Positions 45,678 to 54,342 of a DNA stretch of 64,000 nucleotides are shown here, piece after piece. The position numbers and the translations under genes are program-made. The notes under the pieces were generated by a model that saw only the letters and a list, made by a program, of their open reading frames with translations, was not told the origin of the DNA and did not search any database. The stretch is from Clostridiales bacterium 38-18 (GTDB lineage Bacteria; Bacillota; Clostridia; Peptostreptococcales; Acidaminobacteraceae). Numbering within the stretch: position 1 is the first letter of the stretch; the number at the start of each line of letters is the position of its first letter. Location of the stretch: the NCBI GenBank assembly GCA_001897605.1, contig MKTL01000006.1:101780-165779 (forward strand), read 5' to 3'.

Positions 45678-46094
45678 ATGAGAAATTTCTATGTCATTAC
45701 TCATGGCGCTATGGCAAACGGCCTAGCAGAAACGATAAAAATGCTGATTGGAGATAAAAAGTCCATCACGCCTATTACAGCTTATATTGGTAATCAATTA
45801 CTTGAGGATTTAGTTTTAGATGTGATTAGAGACATCGAGTCTGGCGTTGAAGTAATTGTATTTACAGATATCGCGCATGGTAGTGTAAATCAGTATTTTG
45901 TTCCCTATTTAAAGTATGCCAATTTTCATCTGATTACTGGAATCAACATAGCGATTGTACTATCCATAATGCTTTTAGATTCTGATGAGCCAATTTCAAG
46001 AGAGAGTATTCTAAGGGAAGTTGAGTTCTCTAGAGAACAAATTATTTATATGAACACGCATATTATTAAAATTGATGATGCGGATGAACTGTAA
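45678..46094 (+). CDS. PTS mannose-family EIIA domain protein
   Basis: A 138-residue single EIIA(Man) domain. The phosphorylated histidine is H9 in VITHGAMANGL, followed by the family pattern VIVFTDIAHGSVNQ. It would take phosphate from HPr and pass it to the next gene's EIIB. EIIA and EIIB are separate genes here. The first gene of a set with EIIB, a PRD regulator and EI. Confidence 0.9.
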   Translation: MRNFYVITHGAMANGLAETIKMLIGDKKSITPITAYIGNQLLEDLVLDVIRDIESGVEVIVFTDIAHGSVNQYFVPYLKYANFHLITGINIAIVLSIMLLDSDEPISRESILREVEFSREQIIYMNTHIIKIDDADEL

Positions 46095-46131
46095 CTCAAC
46101 CCACTAAACACGATAAGAAAGAGGCTAAAAA

Positions 46132-46599
46132 GTGTCTATTATACACGTGAGAATTGATGATCGTTTGGTTCACGGTCAAGTTGCAATGATTTGGACCAAT
46201 GTACTGAGTGCGACTCGTATTATGGTTGTAGATGATGAAGCATCTAAATCAGATATTAAAAAAATGTCTTTAAAGCTAGCGACACCAAATGGCGTAAGCC
46301 TTTCTGTGTTGACGATAGAGGCTGCTTCAAAGCGAATTCATGAAGGTGTATATGAAGGTCAGCGCGTCCTCTTGGTTATCAAATCGCCTGAGAATTTACT
46401 AAGATTGATCAAATATGGCGTCGATATCACTGAAGCGAATTTAGGTAATCTTACAGCAAAGGATGGGCTTCATCATTTTAGCAATACAATTATCATGAAT
46501 GATGAGCAGGTTAATGTCTGTAAACAGCTGAGAAAGCTAGATGTAAAGCTAACGATGCAAGTACTACCTACGGATGATGCCTCGGAAGTGATCATATGA
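46132..46599 (+). CDS. PTS mannose/fructose/sorbose-family EIIB
   Basis: A 155-residue EIIB with the active-site histidine H14 in RIDDRLVHGQVAMIW. It starts with GTG (46132), preceded by a purine-rich AAGAAAGAGG. In complete systems EIIB phosphorylates the sugar bound by EIIC/EIID. Neither membrane component is found in the operon, so EIIB may have a regulatory role or serve a permease encoded elsewhere. Its stop overlaps the next ATG. Confidence 0.92.
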   Translation: MSIIHVRIDDRLVHGQVAMIWTNVLSATRIMVVDDEASKSDIKKMSLKLATPNGVSLSVLTIEAASKRIHEGVYEGQRVLLVIKSPENLLRLIKYGVDITEANLGNLTAKDGLHHFSNTIIMNDEQVNVCKQLRKLDVKLTMQVLPTDDASEVII

Positions 46600-48527
46600 T
46601 TAATCAACTTGGAAAGCGTGAAATACTGATTATCAAGCATTTGATCAATGCGAAAAAGCCTTTAAGTAGTGATATCTTAGGGGTTATTCTCGGTACTTCT
46701 CCTAAAACCATCCGATCAAGTATGACCTTTATTGGGGAAATACTTAAAATCGCTGGTGGCGCAAAAATCATTTCTAAAACTGGGAGTGGTTATGCGATAG
46801 AAGTAGAGGATGAAAACGAGTTCAGGGTATTCATGCAGACGTTTAACGCCAAATATTTGGATGCCTACTGGATACCGACGCATACCTCATCTCGAGTAGC
46901 CTATATTATGCGAAGACTATTAATGGCGCGTGAACACATTAAAATGGAACAATTGATGGAAGAGCATTACGTCAGTCGAGTCACCCTATCGAAGGACTTA
47001 AAGGAAGTAAGAAAGCTACTTGTAACCTATCATTTGAGACTTGAGCATCGTGCCAAATATGGACTTATGATTATTGGCAGAGAATTTCATATCAGAGTTG
47101 CTTTGGTAGATTATCTTGATGTAGATGAGGATGCCAATGCATCCATACATTATGATGAAAGAACCCTTTATCTTAAAGATCCTAAAATGCTAAATGATGA
47201 AACCATTCGTGCATTGATAGACTATCAAATTTCAATTTCAAACAATTCACTTCGTAAAATTATAAAATACATGATTGTTACTGAGTACAGACTTAAGAGC
47301 AAGCATTTTCCAGTTATTTTGCCAGATGATTTTGTCAATATCAAGCAAAAGGTAGAATATACGGTTGCTACAAGGGTGGTTAAATCATGTGCGCTTAATT
47401 GGAATGAAGACGAAATCGGGCTACTGGCAGTCCTTTTTATCTCACGAAGAAACATCATGAAAAACGAAGCATTTTCGTTTCGATTGGACACACAGGCAAT
47501 CGCTTATAGTGAGGGGATTATTCAGTTTTTAAATGAATCTCTGTCAATTGATCTTTCAGAGTTTGACTCCTTTAGAGATGAATTGGCAAAGCATCTCAGA
47601 GGCATGATCTATAGAATTACCTTTGGTATAGAAAAAAGAGATGTGGGAATCTTGGAAAGCAAAGGGAGTAATCCTGCATTTGAATATGCGGTTGTCGCTT
47701 GTAAATGGTTGAGCGAGGTACTGAATCAAAGCATACAGGAAACTGAAATTGCATTTTTATCCTATCGATTTTATATGTTCTATAGACTTTTAACGACAAA
47801 AGAAAAATCGAATGTTTTGATTGTACTATCTAGTGGCAAGAATGCTTCAGACTTATTTATATACGAGCTTTTAGGGAATTTTGGAACCTTTATTGAGACC
47901 GCTGATGCTGCGGAGTTTTATGAAATTCCCTTTATCAATATGGAAAAATACGACCTCATATTAACCGATATTCCTGCGATACAATTCAATGTAAGCATAC
48001 CTGTTAAGCGGGTAAACTATATATTCGATGACAATGATCTTCAGAAAATAAAGAGCTTTTTTGTACATTCTCAAATCAATTCGGAACAATTCCTGTCTTA
48101 CTTTTCTGAGGAACATTACTTTAGAGAAGTGGACTTGGAAACAAAAGAGGAAGTAATTGAATATATGCTTCAAAGCATGTCCATAGAGGATGTAGATACT
48201 AGACGAAAAATTCTACAAAGGGAAAAGACTTCTTCTACTGAACGTGGCAACAGTGTGGCAATACCGCATACCAATTATTTGTTTATTGAGTCACCTAGGA
48301 TTGCAATTTGCTTACTAAAAAAACCGATCATCTGGCATAGAGAGTACTGTCAATTGGTGTTTTTAGTGCTAAATGGCAAGCAAGAGAAAGAACCCTTTAT
48401 CGCTCTTAGCATCGCTAAAGCGGCAACGGGTAATATACAATTTGTTTACGATATGATTCGAACTAAGAATTTTAAAGAAGCGCACGAGGTTCTTGAAACG
48501 TTTATTGAATCATTTGAGTTATATTAA
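46596..48527 (+). CDS. PRD-containing transcriptional regulator (MtlR/BglG-like)
   Basis: A 643-residue regulator: helix-turn-helix domains in the first ~170 residues, PRD modules (about 190-400), an EIIB-like domain (about 405-490) and a C-terminal EIIA(Fru/Mtl)-like domain (about 500-640). The EIIA-like active histidine is kept (H558 in VAIPHTN). In the EIIB-like domain the usual phosphocysteine position appears as Ser (VLSSGKNAS). The layout is that of MtlR-type activators whose activity is set by PTS phosphorylation. There is no sigma-54 AAA domain, so it is not LevR. It probably controls its own operon. Confidence 0.87.
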   Translation: MINQLGKREILIIKHLINAKKPLSSDILGVILGTSPKTIRSSMTFIGEILKIAGGAKIISKTGSGYAIEVEDENEFRVFMQTFNAKYLDAYWIPTHTSSRVAYIMRRLLMAREHIKMEQLMEEHYVSRVTLSKDLKEVRKLLVTYHLRLEHRAKYGLMIIGREFHIRVALVDYLDVDEDANASIHYDERTLYLKDPKMLNDETIRALIDYQISISNNSLRKIIKYMIVTEYRLKSKHFPVILPDDFVNIKQKVEYTVATRVVKSCALNWNEDEIGLLAVLFISRRNIMKNEAFSFRLDTQAIAYSEGIIQFLNESLSIDLSEFDSFRDELAKHLRGMIYRITFGIEKRDVGILESKGSNPAFEYAVVACKWLSEVLNQSIQETEIAFLSYRFYMFYRLLTTKEKSNVLIVLSSGKNASDLFIYELLGNFGTFIETADAAEFYEIPFINMEKYDLILTDIPAIQFNVSIPVKRVNYIFDDNDLQKIKSFFVHSQINSEQFLSYFSEEHYFREVDLETKEEVIEYMLQSMSIEDVDTRRKILQREKTSSTERGNSVAIPHTNYLFIESPRIAICLLKKPIIWHREYCQLVFLVLNGKQEKEPFIALSIAKAATGNIQFVYDMIRTKNFKEAHEVLETFIESFELY

Positions 48528-48553
48528 TAAAGGGATGGGGAAGGAGTTTTAAA

Positions 48554-50173
48554 ATGATTAAAGGGATTGCAGCATCAAAGGGCTATGCAATTGGTAAAAT
48601 TAAAGTGATGCGTCACATAGAGTGGACGGTAGATTTAACGCCTGCGGTTGATTGCGAAAAGGAGTTAACTGAACTTAAGAAATCGGTTGAAGCTTCAAGA
48701 GAGCAATTGAAAGCAATTAGGGATAATACGGCTAAAAATATTGGTGAGCATGAAGCAATGGTTTTTGATTCACATATGATGTTTTTAGACGATCCTGAGT
48801 TTGTAGGAGCTATGGAAGAAGCGATCAAATCAGAATCGAAAAGAGCGGTTGCAGCGGTTGAGCAAGTTAAGAATTTCTTTAAATCGATGTTTGAACAAAT
48901 GGATAATGACTATATGAAGGAAAGAGCGGCAGACATTGTGGATGTTTCTAATAGATTAATTAAAAATCTACTAGGGCTTCCAACGGATAATGGCAACCTA
49001 GAAGCGAACACCATAATCGTAGCACATGATTTAACACCGTCTGATACGGCTCAGTTAGACAAGACAAAAGTAATTGGCTTTTTAACCGATATCGGTGGTA
49101 CGACTTCACATAGTGCAATTATGGCTAGAAGCCTAGAAATATGTGCAGTTGTCGGATTGGGTGATATCACTGATAAAGTAACGGATGGCATGGTTTGCAT
49201 CATGGATGGTGTTAAGGGTGAGGTTATTTTAAGTCCATCCCACTCACAAATAGAAGAATATGAAGCACTTGCTGAAGCTTATAGAAAGAAACGTGAAGAT
49301 TTAAAGAAATACAAGGACATTAAGCTTTCATATAAAGAGGGTAGAGAAATTTTAGTTGCTGGTAACATTGGTTCTGTTAAGGATTTAGATACGGTTATTG
49401 AAAATGGTGCTGACGGTATTGGCTTGTTTAGAACGGAGTTTGTCTTTATGGATCGTGCTTCAGCACCTACAGAAGATGAACAATACGAAATTTACAAAAC
49501 GGTCGCTGAAAGAATGAGCGGTAAGCCAGTGGTGATCAGAACTTTAGATATCGGCGGAGATAAGCAAATCGATTACCTAGAAATGGAACCAGAAATGAAC
49601 CCATTCTTAGGCCTAAGAGCCATTCGCCTGTGTTTTAAGTATGTCGATTTATTTAAAGCACAAATCAGAGCGCTATTAAGAGCGAGCGTACATGGTGATG
49701 TTAATGTTATGCTACCAATGATTGGCGCAGTAGAAGAAATCAAACAAGCCAAAGCAATCATAGAAGAATGCAAGGCTGAGCTTAGAGCTGAAGGCATTGA
49801 CTTTAATGAAGAGATGCCAGTGGGTATCATGATTGAAATACCTGCAGCAGCGGTTGCAGCTGATATATTAGCTGAGGAAGTTGACTTCTTTAGTATTGGA
49901 ACCAATGATTTAATTCAATATACACTTGCTGTAGATAGAATGAATTCAAATATCTCTCATTTATACAATCCAATGAATCCATCTGTATTAAGATTGATCG
50001 AAATGACAATAAAAGCTGCTCATAACGCAGGGATATGGTGTGGAATGTGTGGTGAAATGGCTGGGGACTTACGTGCAACAGAAGTATTGCTCAGTATGGG
50101 CTTGGATGAGTTTTCTATGTCTGGATCATCTATTTTAGATGTAAAAGAGAAAATTTTTACGCATTTAAAGTAG
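48554..50173 (+). CDS. ptsI: PTS enzyme I (phosphoenolpyruvate-protein phosphotransferase)
   Basis: A 539-residue EI with the phosphohistidine motif GGTTSHSAIMARSLEI, the PEP-binding FRTEFVFMDR and the FSIGTNDLIQYTLAVDR signature, and the catalytic cysteine in WCGMCGEMAGD. It starts the PTS phosphorelay from PEP to HPr. It is slightly short (about 570 in most species). No ptsH (HPr) gene is adjacent; the gene is instead grouped with EIIA, EIIB and the regulator, which is an unusual place for ptsI. Confidence 0.96.
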   Translation: MIKGIAASKGYAIGKIKVMRHIEWTVDLTPAVDCEKELTELKKSVEASREQLKAIRDNTAKNIGEHEAMVFDSHMMFLDDPEFVGAMEEAIKSESKRAVAAVEQVKNFFKSMFEQMDNDYMKERAADIVDVSNRLIKNLLGLPTDNGNLEANTIIVAHDLTPSDTAQLDKTKVIGFLTDIGGTTSHSAIMARSLEICAVVGLGDITDKVTDGMVCIMDGVKGEVILSPSHSQIEEYEALAEAYRKKREDLKKYKDIKLSYKEGREILVAGNIGSVKDLDTVIENGADGIGLFRTEFVFMDRASAPTEDEQYEIYKTVAERMSGKPVVIRTLDIGGDKQIDYLEMEPEMNPFLGLRAIRLCFKYVDLFKAQIRALLRASVHGDVNVMLPMIGAVEEIKQAKAIIEECKAELRAEGIDFNEEMPVGIMIEIPAAAVAADILAEEVDFFSIGTNDLIQYTLAVDRMNSNISHLYNPMNPSVLRLIEMTIKAAHNAGIWCGMCGEMAGDLRATEVLLSMGLDEFSMSGSSILDVKEKIFTHLK

Positions 50174-50215
50174 GACGTATCTAAAAATTAATTGGATTAA
50201 TTTCAAACATATTAC

Positions 50216-50251
50216 AAGGACTTTGGCCTTCGGGACCAAGGTCCTTTTTAA
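50216..50251 (+). terminator. Rho-independent terminator of the PTS operon
   Basis: Bases 50216-50228 pair with 50233-50246 around a TTCG loop (one bulge), followed by T residues. Confidence 0.85.
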
Positions 50252-50460
50252 TTACAAATTCATCACAAGTCCGTTACATTGCCACAATTCTAAGGACAAA
50301 TGTGCTATTATAATTTTACATTTAATATAGTATTGTAACGATTCAAAATATAAAATTATTTAGCAGATAGATCGACTCAATAATAGGTTTAATTAAATGA
50401 CAATTTAGAGTAAAAGGCTGTTAATTTGTTAAACATTTGGATGGTTTTGAGAAAGGTTGG

Positions 50461-51828
50461 ATGAATTTGATTATTAAACTAAGGAATATTGCGCTAGCTG
50501 GATTGGTTTTTGTTGCTTTAATTACAACTGGAATGATGCCTTCATTTGCAGATGCTAAATGGTATGATGCAGATATACAAGATGCAAACCGATGGCTAAT
50601 AGTCCCAGAAAGTATGCAACAGGAATCCTATGACGGGTTTATTACTAGAGGTGATTTTGCAGAAATTCTTGTAAGAGCCTATCTGAGCAGTGGTGGCAAT
50701 TTTGATGACTTGAACTACAAATCGTACTTTGAAGATACAAATACCATCTATCCTGATTTGGTATATTATCTACAGATGGTAACAGGCTATCCTGATGGTA
50801 CGTTTAAACCAGATGGAAAAATAAAAAGAGAAGAAATGTTTGTAATGATCGATAGGTTCACTCAATTGATTTCACGACAAGAACCGCAGGAAGTAACAGA
50901 AGCATCACTTCTTGCAACCAAAGCATATTTAGAAACGAGAATTATTGATTCTAAATCGCTCAATGACTGGTCGGTACCAGCTGTTGAAAGACTACTGAAA
51001 CAAGGGATCATCAGTGGTGGTGGAACCGGTTTAATTTCTCCAAAGATTAGCACCACAAGAGCACAAGCGCTTATCATGGTTAAAAAAGCAATTGAGCTGT
51101 ACCGTTATTCACCTATTAGTTCTAGACAAATGTCCTACCGATTAAATGAGGTTGCCTATCTTGAGGTTTATAATGATCCAAGTCGATATTTCACATCAAG
51201 AGGCAGCTATTCAAGAGGGAATTGGAACCGTTTTAATGATGAAAATAATGATGGCAGCACCCGAAACTATCGACCTAGATCACTTGAAGAAATATATACA
51301 CCTGAACAGCTTCTTGTCATGCTTGGAAACAATTCTGTAAAATACGCGCTTGTTTTTGGCTCGGCTGATGCACAGCGGTATCAAACTGCTGAAGAAGCAC
51401 AAAAACATATGGTTAGTATTGCGGTTGATGTTTGGATACTAAATAGCAATGGAACAAAATCTAAAGGTATAAAATACCTAACTGTAAATGAAAGTATCGC
51501 AGGCATAGTAAAGGAAGTCTTCCAGGATATTTTCGATGGGCCAGAAAAGTTTCCGATTAAGAATGTGGGTGGCTATTCGTGGCGCGTGAGTGAAACCTCT
51601 GAGCATCGATGGGGACTTGCCATTGATATCAACTCAAATGAAAACTACATGATTAAGCCTGATGGAACTGTGGTCGCTGGCTCTTATTGGAAGCCTGGGC
51701 TAGATCCTTATTCTATTAAACCTGATGGAGATGTGGTTAGAGCATTTAAAGCGCATGGGTTTACATGGGGTGGTGACGCATGGTCTTCTAGCAATGACTA
51801 CATGCACTTTTCGTTTTTAGGTTGGTAA
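50461..51828 (+). CDS. SLH-domain protein with M15/VanY D,D-carboxypeptidase domain
   Basis: A 455-residue exported protein: a signal peptide ending near SFADA, SLH repeats from about residue 30 to 210 (one shows VTGYPDGTFKPDGKIKREE), a variable Ser/Arg/Asn-rich linker, and an M15 peptidase domain. The latter has the zinc motif SEHRWGLAID and the late YMHFSF. SLH domains bind secondary cell-wall polymers; VanY-like enzymes trim the terminal D-Ala of muropeptides. ATG 50461 is preferred; an upstream TTG at 50437 lacks a good site. The 287-base gap before it holds the PTS terminator and AT-rich DNA with no clear element. Confidence 0.9.
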   Translation: MNLIIKLRNIALAGLVFVALITTGMMPSFADAKWYDADIQDANRWLIVPESMQQESYDGFITRGDFAEILVRAYLSSGGNFDDLNYKSYFEDTNTIYPDLVYYLQMVTGYPDGTFKPDGKIKREEMFVMIDRFTQLISRQEPQEVTEASLLATKAYLETRIIDSKSLNDWSVPAVERLLKQGIISGGGTGLISPKISTTRAQALIMVKKAIELYRYSPISSRQMSYRLNEVAYLEVYNDPSRYFTSRGSYSRGNWNRFNDENNDGSTRNYRPRSLEEIYTPEQLLVMLGNNSVKYALVFGSADAQRYQTAEEAQKHMVSIAVDVWILNSNGTKSKGIKYLTVNESIAGIVKEVFQDIFDGPEKFPIKNVGGYSWRVSETSEHRWGLAIDINSNENYMIKPDGTVVAGSYWKPGLDPYSIKPDGDVVRAFKAHGFTWGGDAWSSSNDYMHFSFLGW

Positions 51829-51883
51829 AAAAAATAATTCAATTTTCAGATAATTATGTTAAAATACCCTTATAGGAATAATT

Positions 51884-51957
51884 GCGGGTGTAGCTTAGTG
51901 GTAGAGTTCTGGCTTCCCAAGCCAGCTGTGTGGGTTCGATTCCCATCACCCGCTCCA
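51884..51957 (+). tRNA. tRNA-Gly (anticodon CCC)
   Basis: A complete cloverleaf of 74 bases with encoded CCA (51955-51957). The acceptor GCGGGTG pairs with CACCCGC; the anticodon stem CTGGC/GCCAG closes the loop TTCCCAA, giving anticodon CCC for GGG codons; the T-loop TTCGATT is standard. It ends only 13 bases before the ATG of the first ABC gene, with that gene's ribosome site in between. Confidence 0.97.
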
Positions 51958-51970
51958 ATTGAGGGGACAA

Positions 51971-54340
51971 ATGAAAAAACATCTGAGTATTTTGGCAGCT
52001 ACGTTAATTATTTTTGCAATTGCTTTTCAATTATTTAAACCGAGTGAGGTTTTACCAAATGCTGTCGATCAAAAGCTTGTTGAACAGATAGTAGCAAACT
52101 TATCAAGTGATACATACTTTGGTAGAAAAGCTGGTACTAAAGAGAATGAAATGGCATTGGACTATATTGAGTCACAATTTTCTGCGCTTGGGCTGTCTTC
52201 TTATAGACAATCCTTTGAAGCGTTGATACCTGAGACTGAAAATGAGTCCAATTTTTCTTTTTTTGATCCTGTACTTCAAGAGGAAAAGATACTAAAGCAT
52301 CATATCGATTATAAAATGCTGAGCTGGGGACCTGCGGGAAGTCTTAACTATCAGGGCGATATTGTTTTTACAGACAACAATGTCTATAAAGTCGATCCAG
52401 CTCAATTGAAGGGAAAATTAGTCGTTACTCAAGGTACTCCTTATATAGGGGATAGCTTGGAGCAAATTATCAATGCTGGCGCTGTGGGTGTCCTTTATTA
52501 TTTAGGAAACAATGAGACTGATGTTATTGCCAATAAAAATTTAGATTTGGGAGATAAAACTGGTGATCAATTTGCGCTAGGCTTTATAAGTAGGGATCTG
52601 TATTTTCAATTCAAACAGATTGCGAATCAAAACAAGATTATTTCTAATGAAATCTTACCCTCAGGAACGATACACGGTTTAATTAGTGGTGTTAATTTTA
52701 ATCATCCAATCACATTTAATCCAATTTCTACTGAGAATATGTATTTTACGTTTGATCAAGATGAAGGAACTTTAAAGGATTATTTCAATTCACATAATGG
52801 TGAAACGTTTGTAGTATTACAAGCATCTATAGATCATGTTGGAGGTTTAAGAGAACCAATAGAGGAGAGATTTTTTTATCCAGGAGCTGCTCATAGCGCT
52901 ATAGGAGTTGGTCTTTTACTTGATGCTGCGAATACATTAAATGATAAGGACTCTAATGCGAATATTATTTTTGCAATCACCAATGCTGATGATACCGGTA
53001 TGCAAGGTATCAACCAAATGATGAAGGATTTTGCGCCAGTTCTTGAGAATACACTATTTGTAAGTCTACTTGATATCGGTGGAGTAGGATCGAGTACGAC
53101 CTATCTCGGTGGTGTCGGTGATGGAAATGATATTTTCCTATCAAAAGTGGTTGCACTAGGTTCAAAGGAAGCAATACCAACTCTTTCGTATAGAACTGCC
53201 TTATCTACAACTAATCCAGACATCTCATTGGTTTTAGTAAGTCAAGACAATAAGAATGCGTATACCGTTTTAGATGAAGCCAATTCAATCAATTATGATA
53301 GTGTTAATAATGTAAGTCGACTTATATATAAATGGCTTGGTACAACCTATTATAAATACAATGCCTTTAGCGGCATACCTATTTTCTTCAGAAGCCTATT
53401 TATCGCGATATTGTTTATTCTTCTTATAAACTTTATCTTAGAGTCATATAAAGAGGATTACTTAATTTTAAAACGAATTTCTATTTCAAGAGCCTTTCTT
53501 CTTGAAAAATGGCTTTTAAGTCTATTAACCGCACTTGTCATCATTGTACTTATGATTTTTGTTACCATGCTGCCTCGTGATTTAAACTACGGAGTTTATG
53601 GGGGAAGGCTGACAACTAATTTTTCATTTGAAGTTATGATACAACAGATGGGTGATTTTATCTTGAACTTCAAGTTTTCAGGCGTAAAGGATACGGCATT
53701 TGTACTTAGAACCTTTAAAAATAGTTTAATCTTATTATTTGTTGCGTCCTTACTAGCTTTTGTACTTGGTAGCTTGAAGGGACTATTTGACGCTTATAGT
53801 AATAAAGAAAATACTGAGGTTAGAAGCTTTACAAGTCTAGTCGTTATGTCTGTTCCTGACATAATTTGGATTTTAATATCACATCTTATAATTATTGCAG
53901 TTGGAAAACAAATAGAACTACCAATATTAAGGCAATTGGTCTTTCCAATTCTCACACTTACGATTATGCCAATGGTTTACTTAAGTCGTATTGCTTATTT
54001 AGGATTTATTGAGGAGAAGGGTAAGCCTTATTATACTGCGCTATTATCAAGGGGCATTAAGAAAAAATCAATCTTCTTCAGTCATATGATCGTACCTGCA
54101 TTGCAGAAGGTTTTTACATCTTTTCTAGGTATTTTACCATTGATGATATCGAATATGATCATCATTGAATACCTATTTGATTATAAAGGACTTGCAAACT
54201 TCGTTTTAATAGCAGATCGAACACAGGATCAGAATACTTTTATTGTCCTTCTAATAGGAATAAGCGTACTTTATCTTATTTTTGCATGGGTGACAAAGCT
54301 TGGTATTTACTCACTCACAGCTAGAAGAAGGAGGCGATAA
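51971..54340 (+). CDS. M28-peptidase-like domain fused to a DppB-type ABC permease
   Basis: A 789-residue fusion. After an N-terminal membrane anchor (residues 7-25), residues 40-455 resemble an M28 aminopeptidase: a FGRKAGT start motif, a PA-like insert (GKLVVTQGT to GAVGVLYYLG), and the strands of the catalytic core. The metal ligands look lost: the HxD position reads SID, the DDN of the bridging Asp reads AHS (307-309) and the EE pair reads DD (340-341). From about residue 465 it is a DppB/OppB-like permease with the coupling loop ALLSRGIKKKSIFFSHM. The domain would face outside. It is followed by a DppC-type fusion and two ATPases. No other substrate-binding protein is present. Confidence 0.85.
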   Translation: MKKHLSILAATLIIFAIAFQLFKPSEVLPNAVDQKLVEQIVANLSSDTYFGRKAGTKENEMALDYIESQFSALGLSSYRQSFEALIPETENESNFSFFDPVLQEEKILKHHIDYKMLSWGPAGSLNYQGDIVFTDNNVYKVDPAQLKGKLVVTQGTPYIGDSLEQIINAGAVGVLYYLGNNETDVIANKNLDLGDKTGDQFALGFISRDLYFQFKQIANQNKIISNEILPSGTIHGLISGVNFNHPITFNPISTENMYFTFDQDEGTLKDYFNSHNGETFVVLQASIDHVGGLREPIEERFFYPGAAHSAIGVGLLLDAANTLNDKDSNANIIFAITNADDTGMQGINQMMKDFAPVLENTLFVSLLDIGGVGSSTTYLGGVGDGNDIFLSKVVALGSKEAIPTLSYRTALSTTNPDISLVLVSQDNKNAYTVLDEANSINYDSVNNVSRLIYKWLGTTYYKYNAFSGIPIFFRSLFIAILFILLINFILESYKEDYLILKRISISRAFLLEKWLLSLLTALVIIVLMIFVTMLPRDLNYGVYGGRLTTNFSFEVMIQQMGDFILNFKFSGVKDTAFVLRTFKNSLILLFVASLLAFVLGSLKGLFDAYSNKENTEVRSFTSLVVMSVPDIIWILISHLIIIAVGKQIELPILRQLVFPILTLTIMPMVYLSRIAYLGFIEEKGKPYYTALLSRGIKKKSIFFSHMIVPALQKVFTSFLGILPLMISNMIIIEYLFDYKGLANFVLIADRTQDQNTFIVLLIGISVLYLIFAWVTKLGIYSLTARRRRR

Positions 54341-54342
54341 TT

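Noticed and set aside
49573-49905. 110-codon open frame on the minus strand inside ptsI
   Set aside because: Antisense to a conserved active-site region of EI with no start signals.
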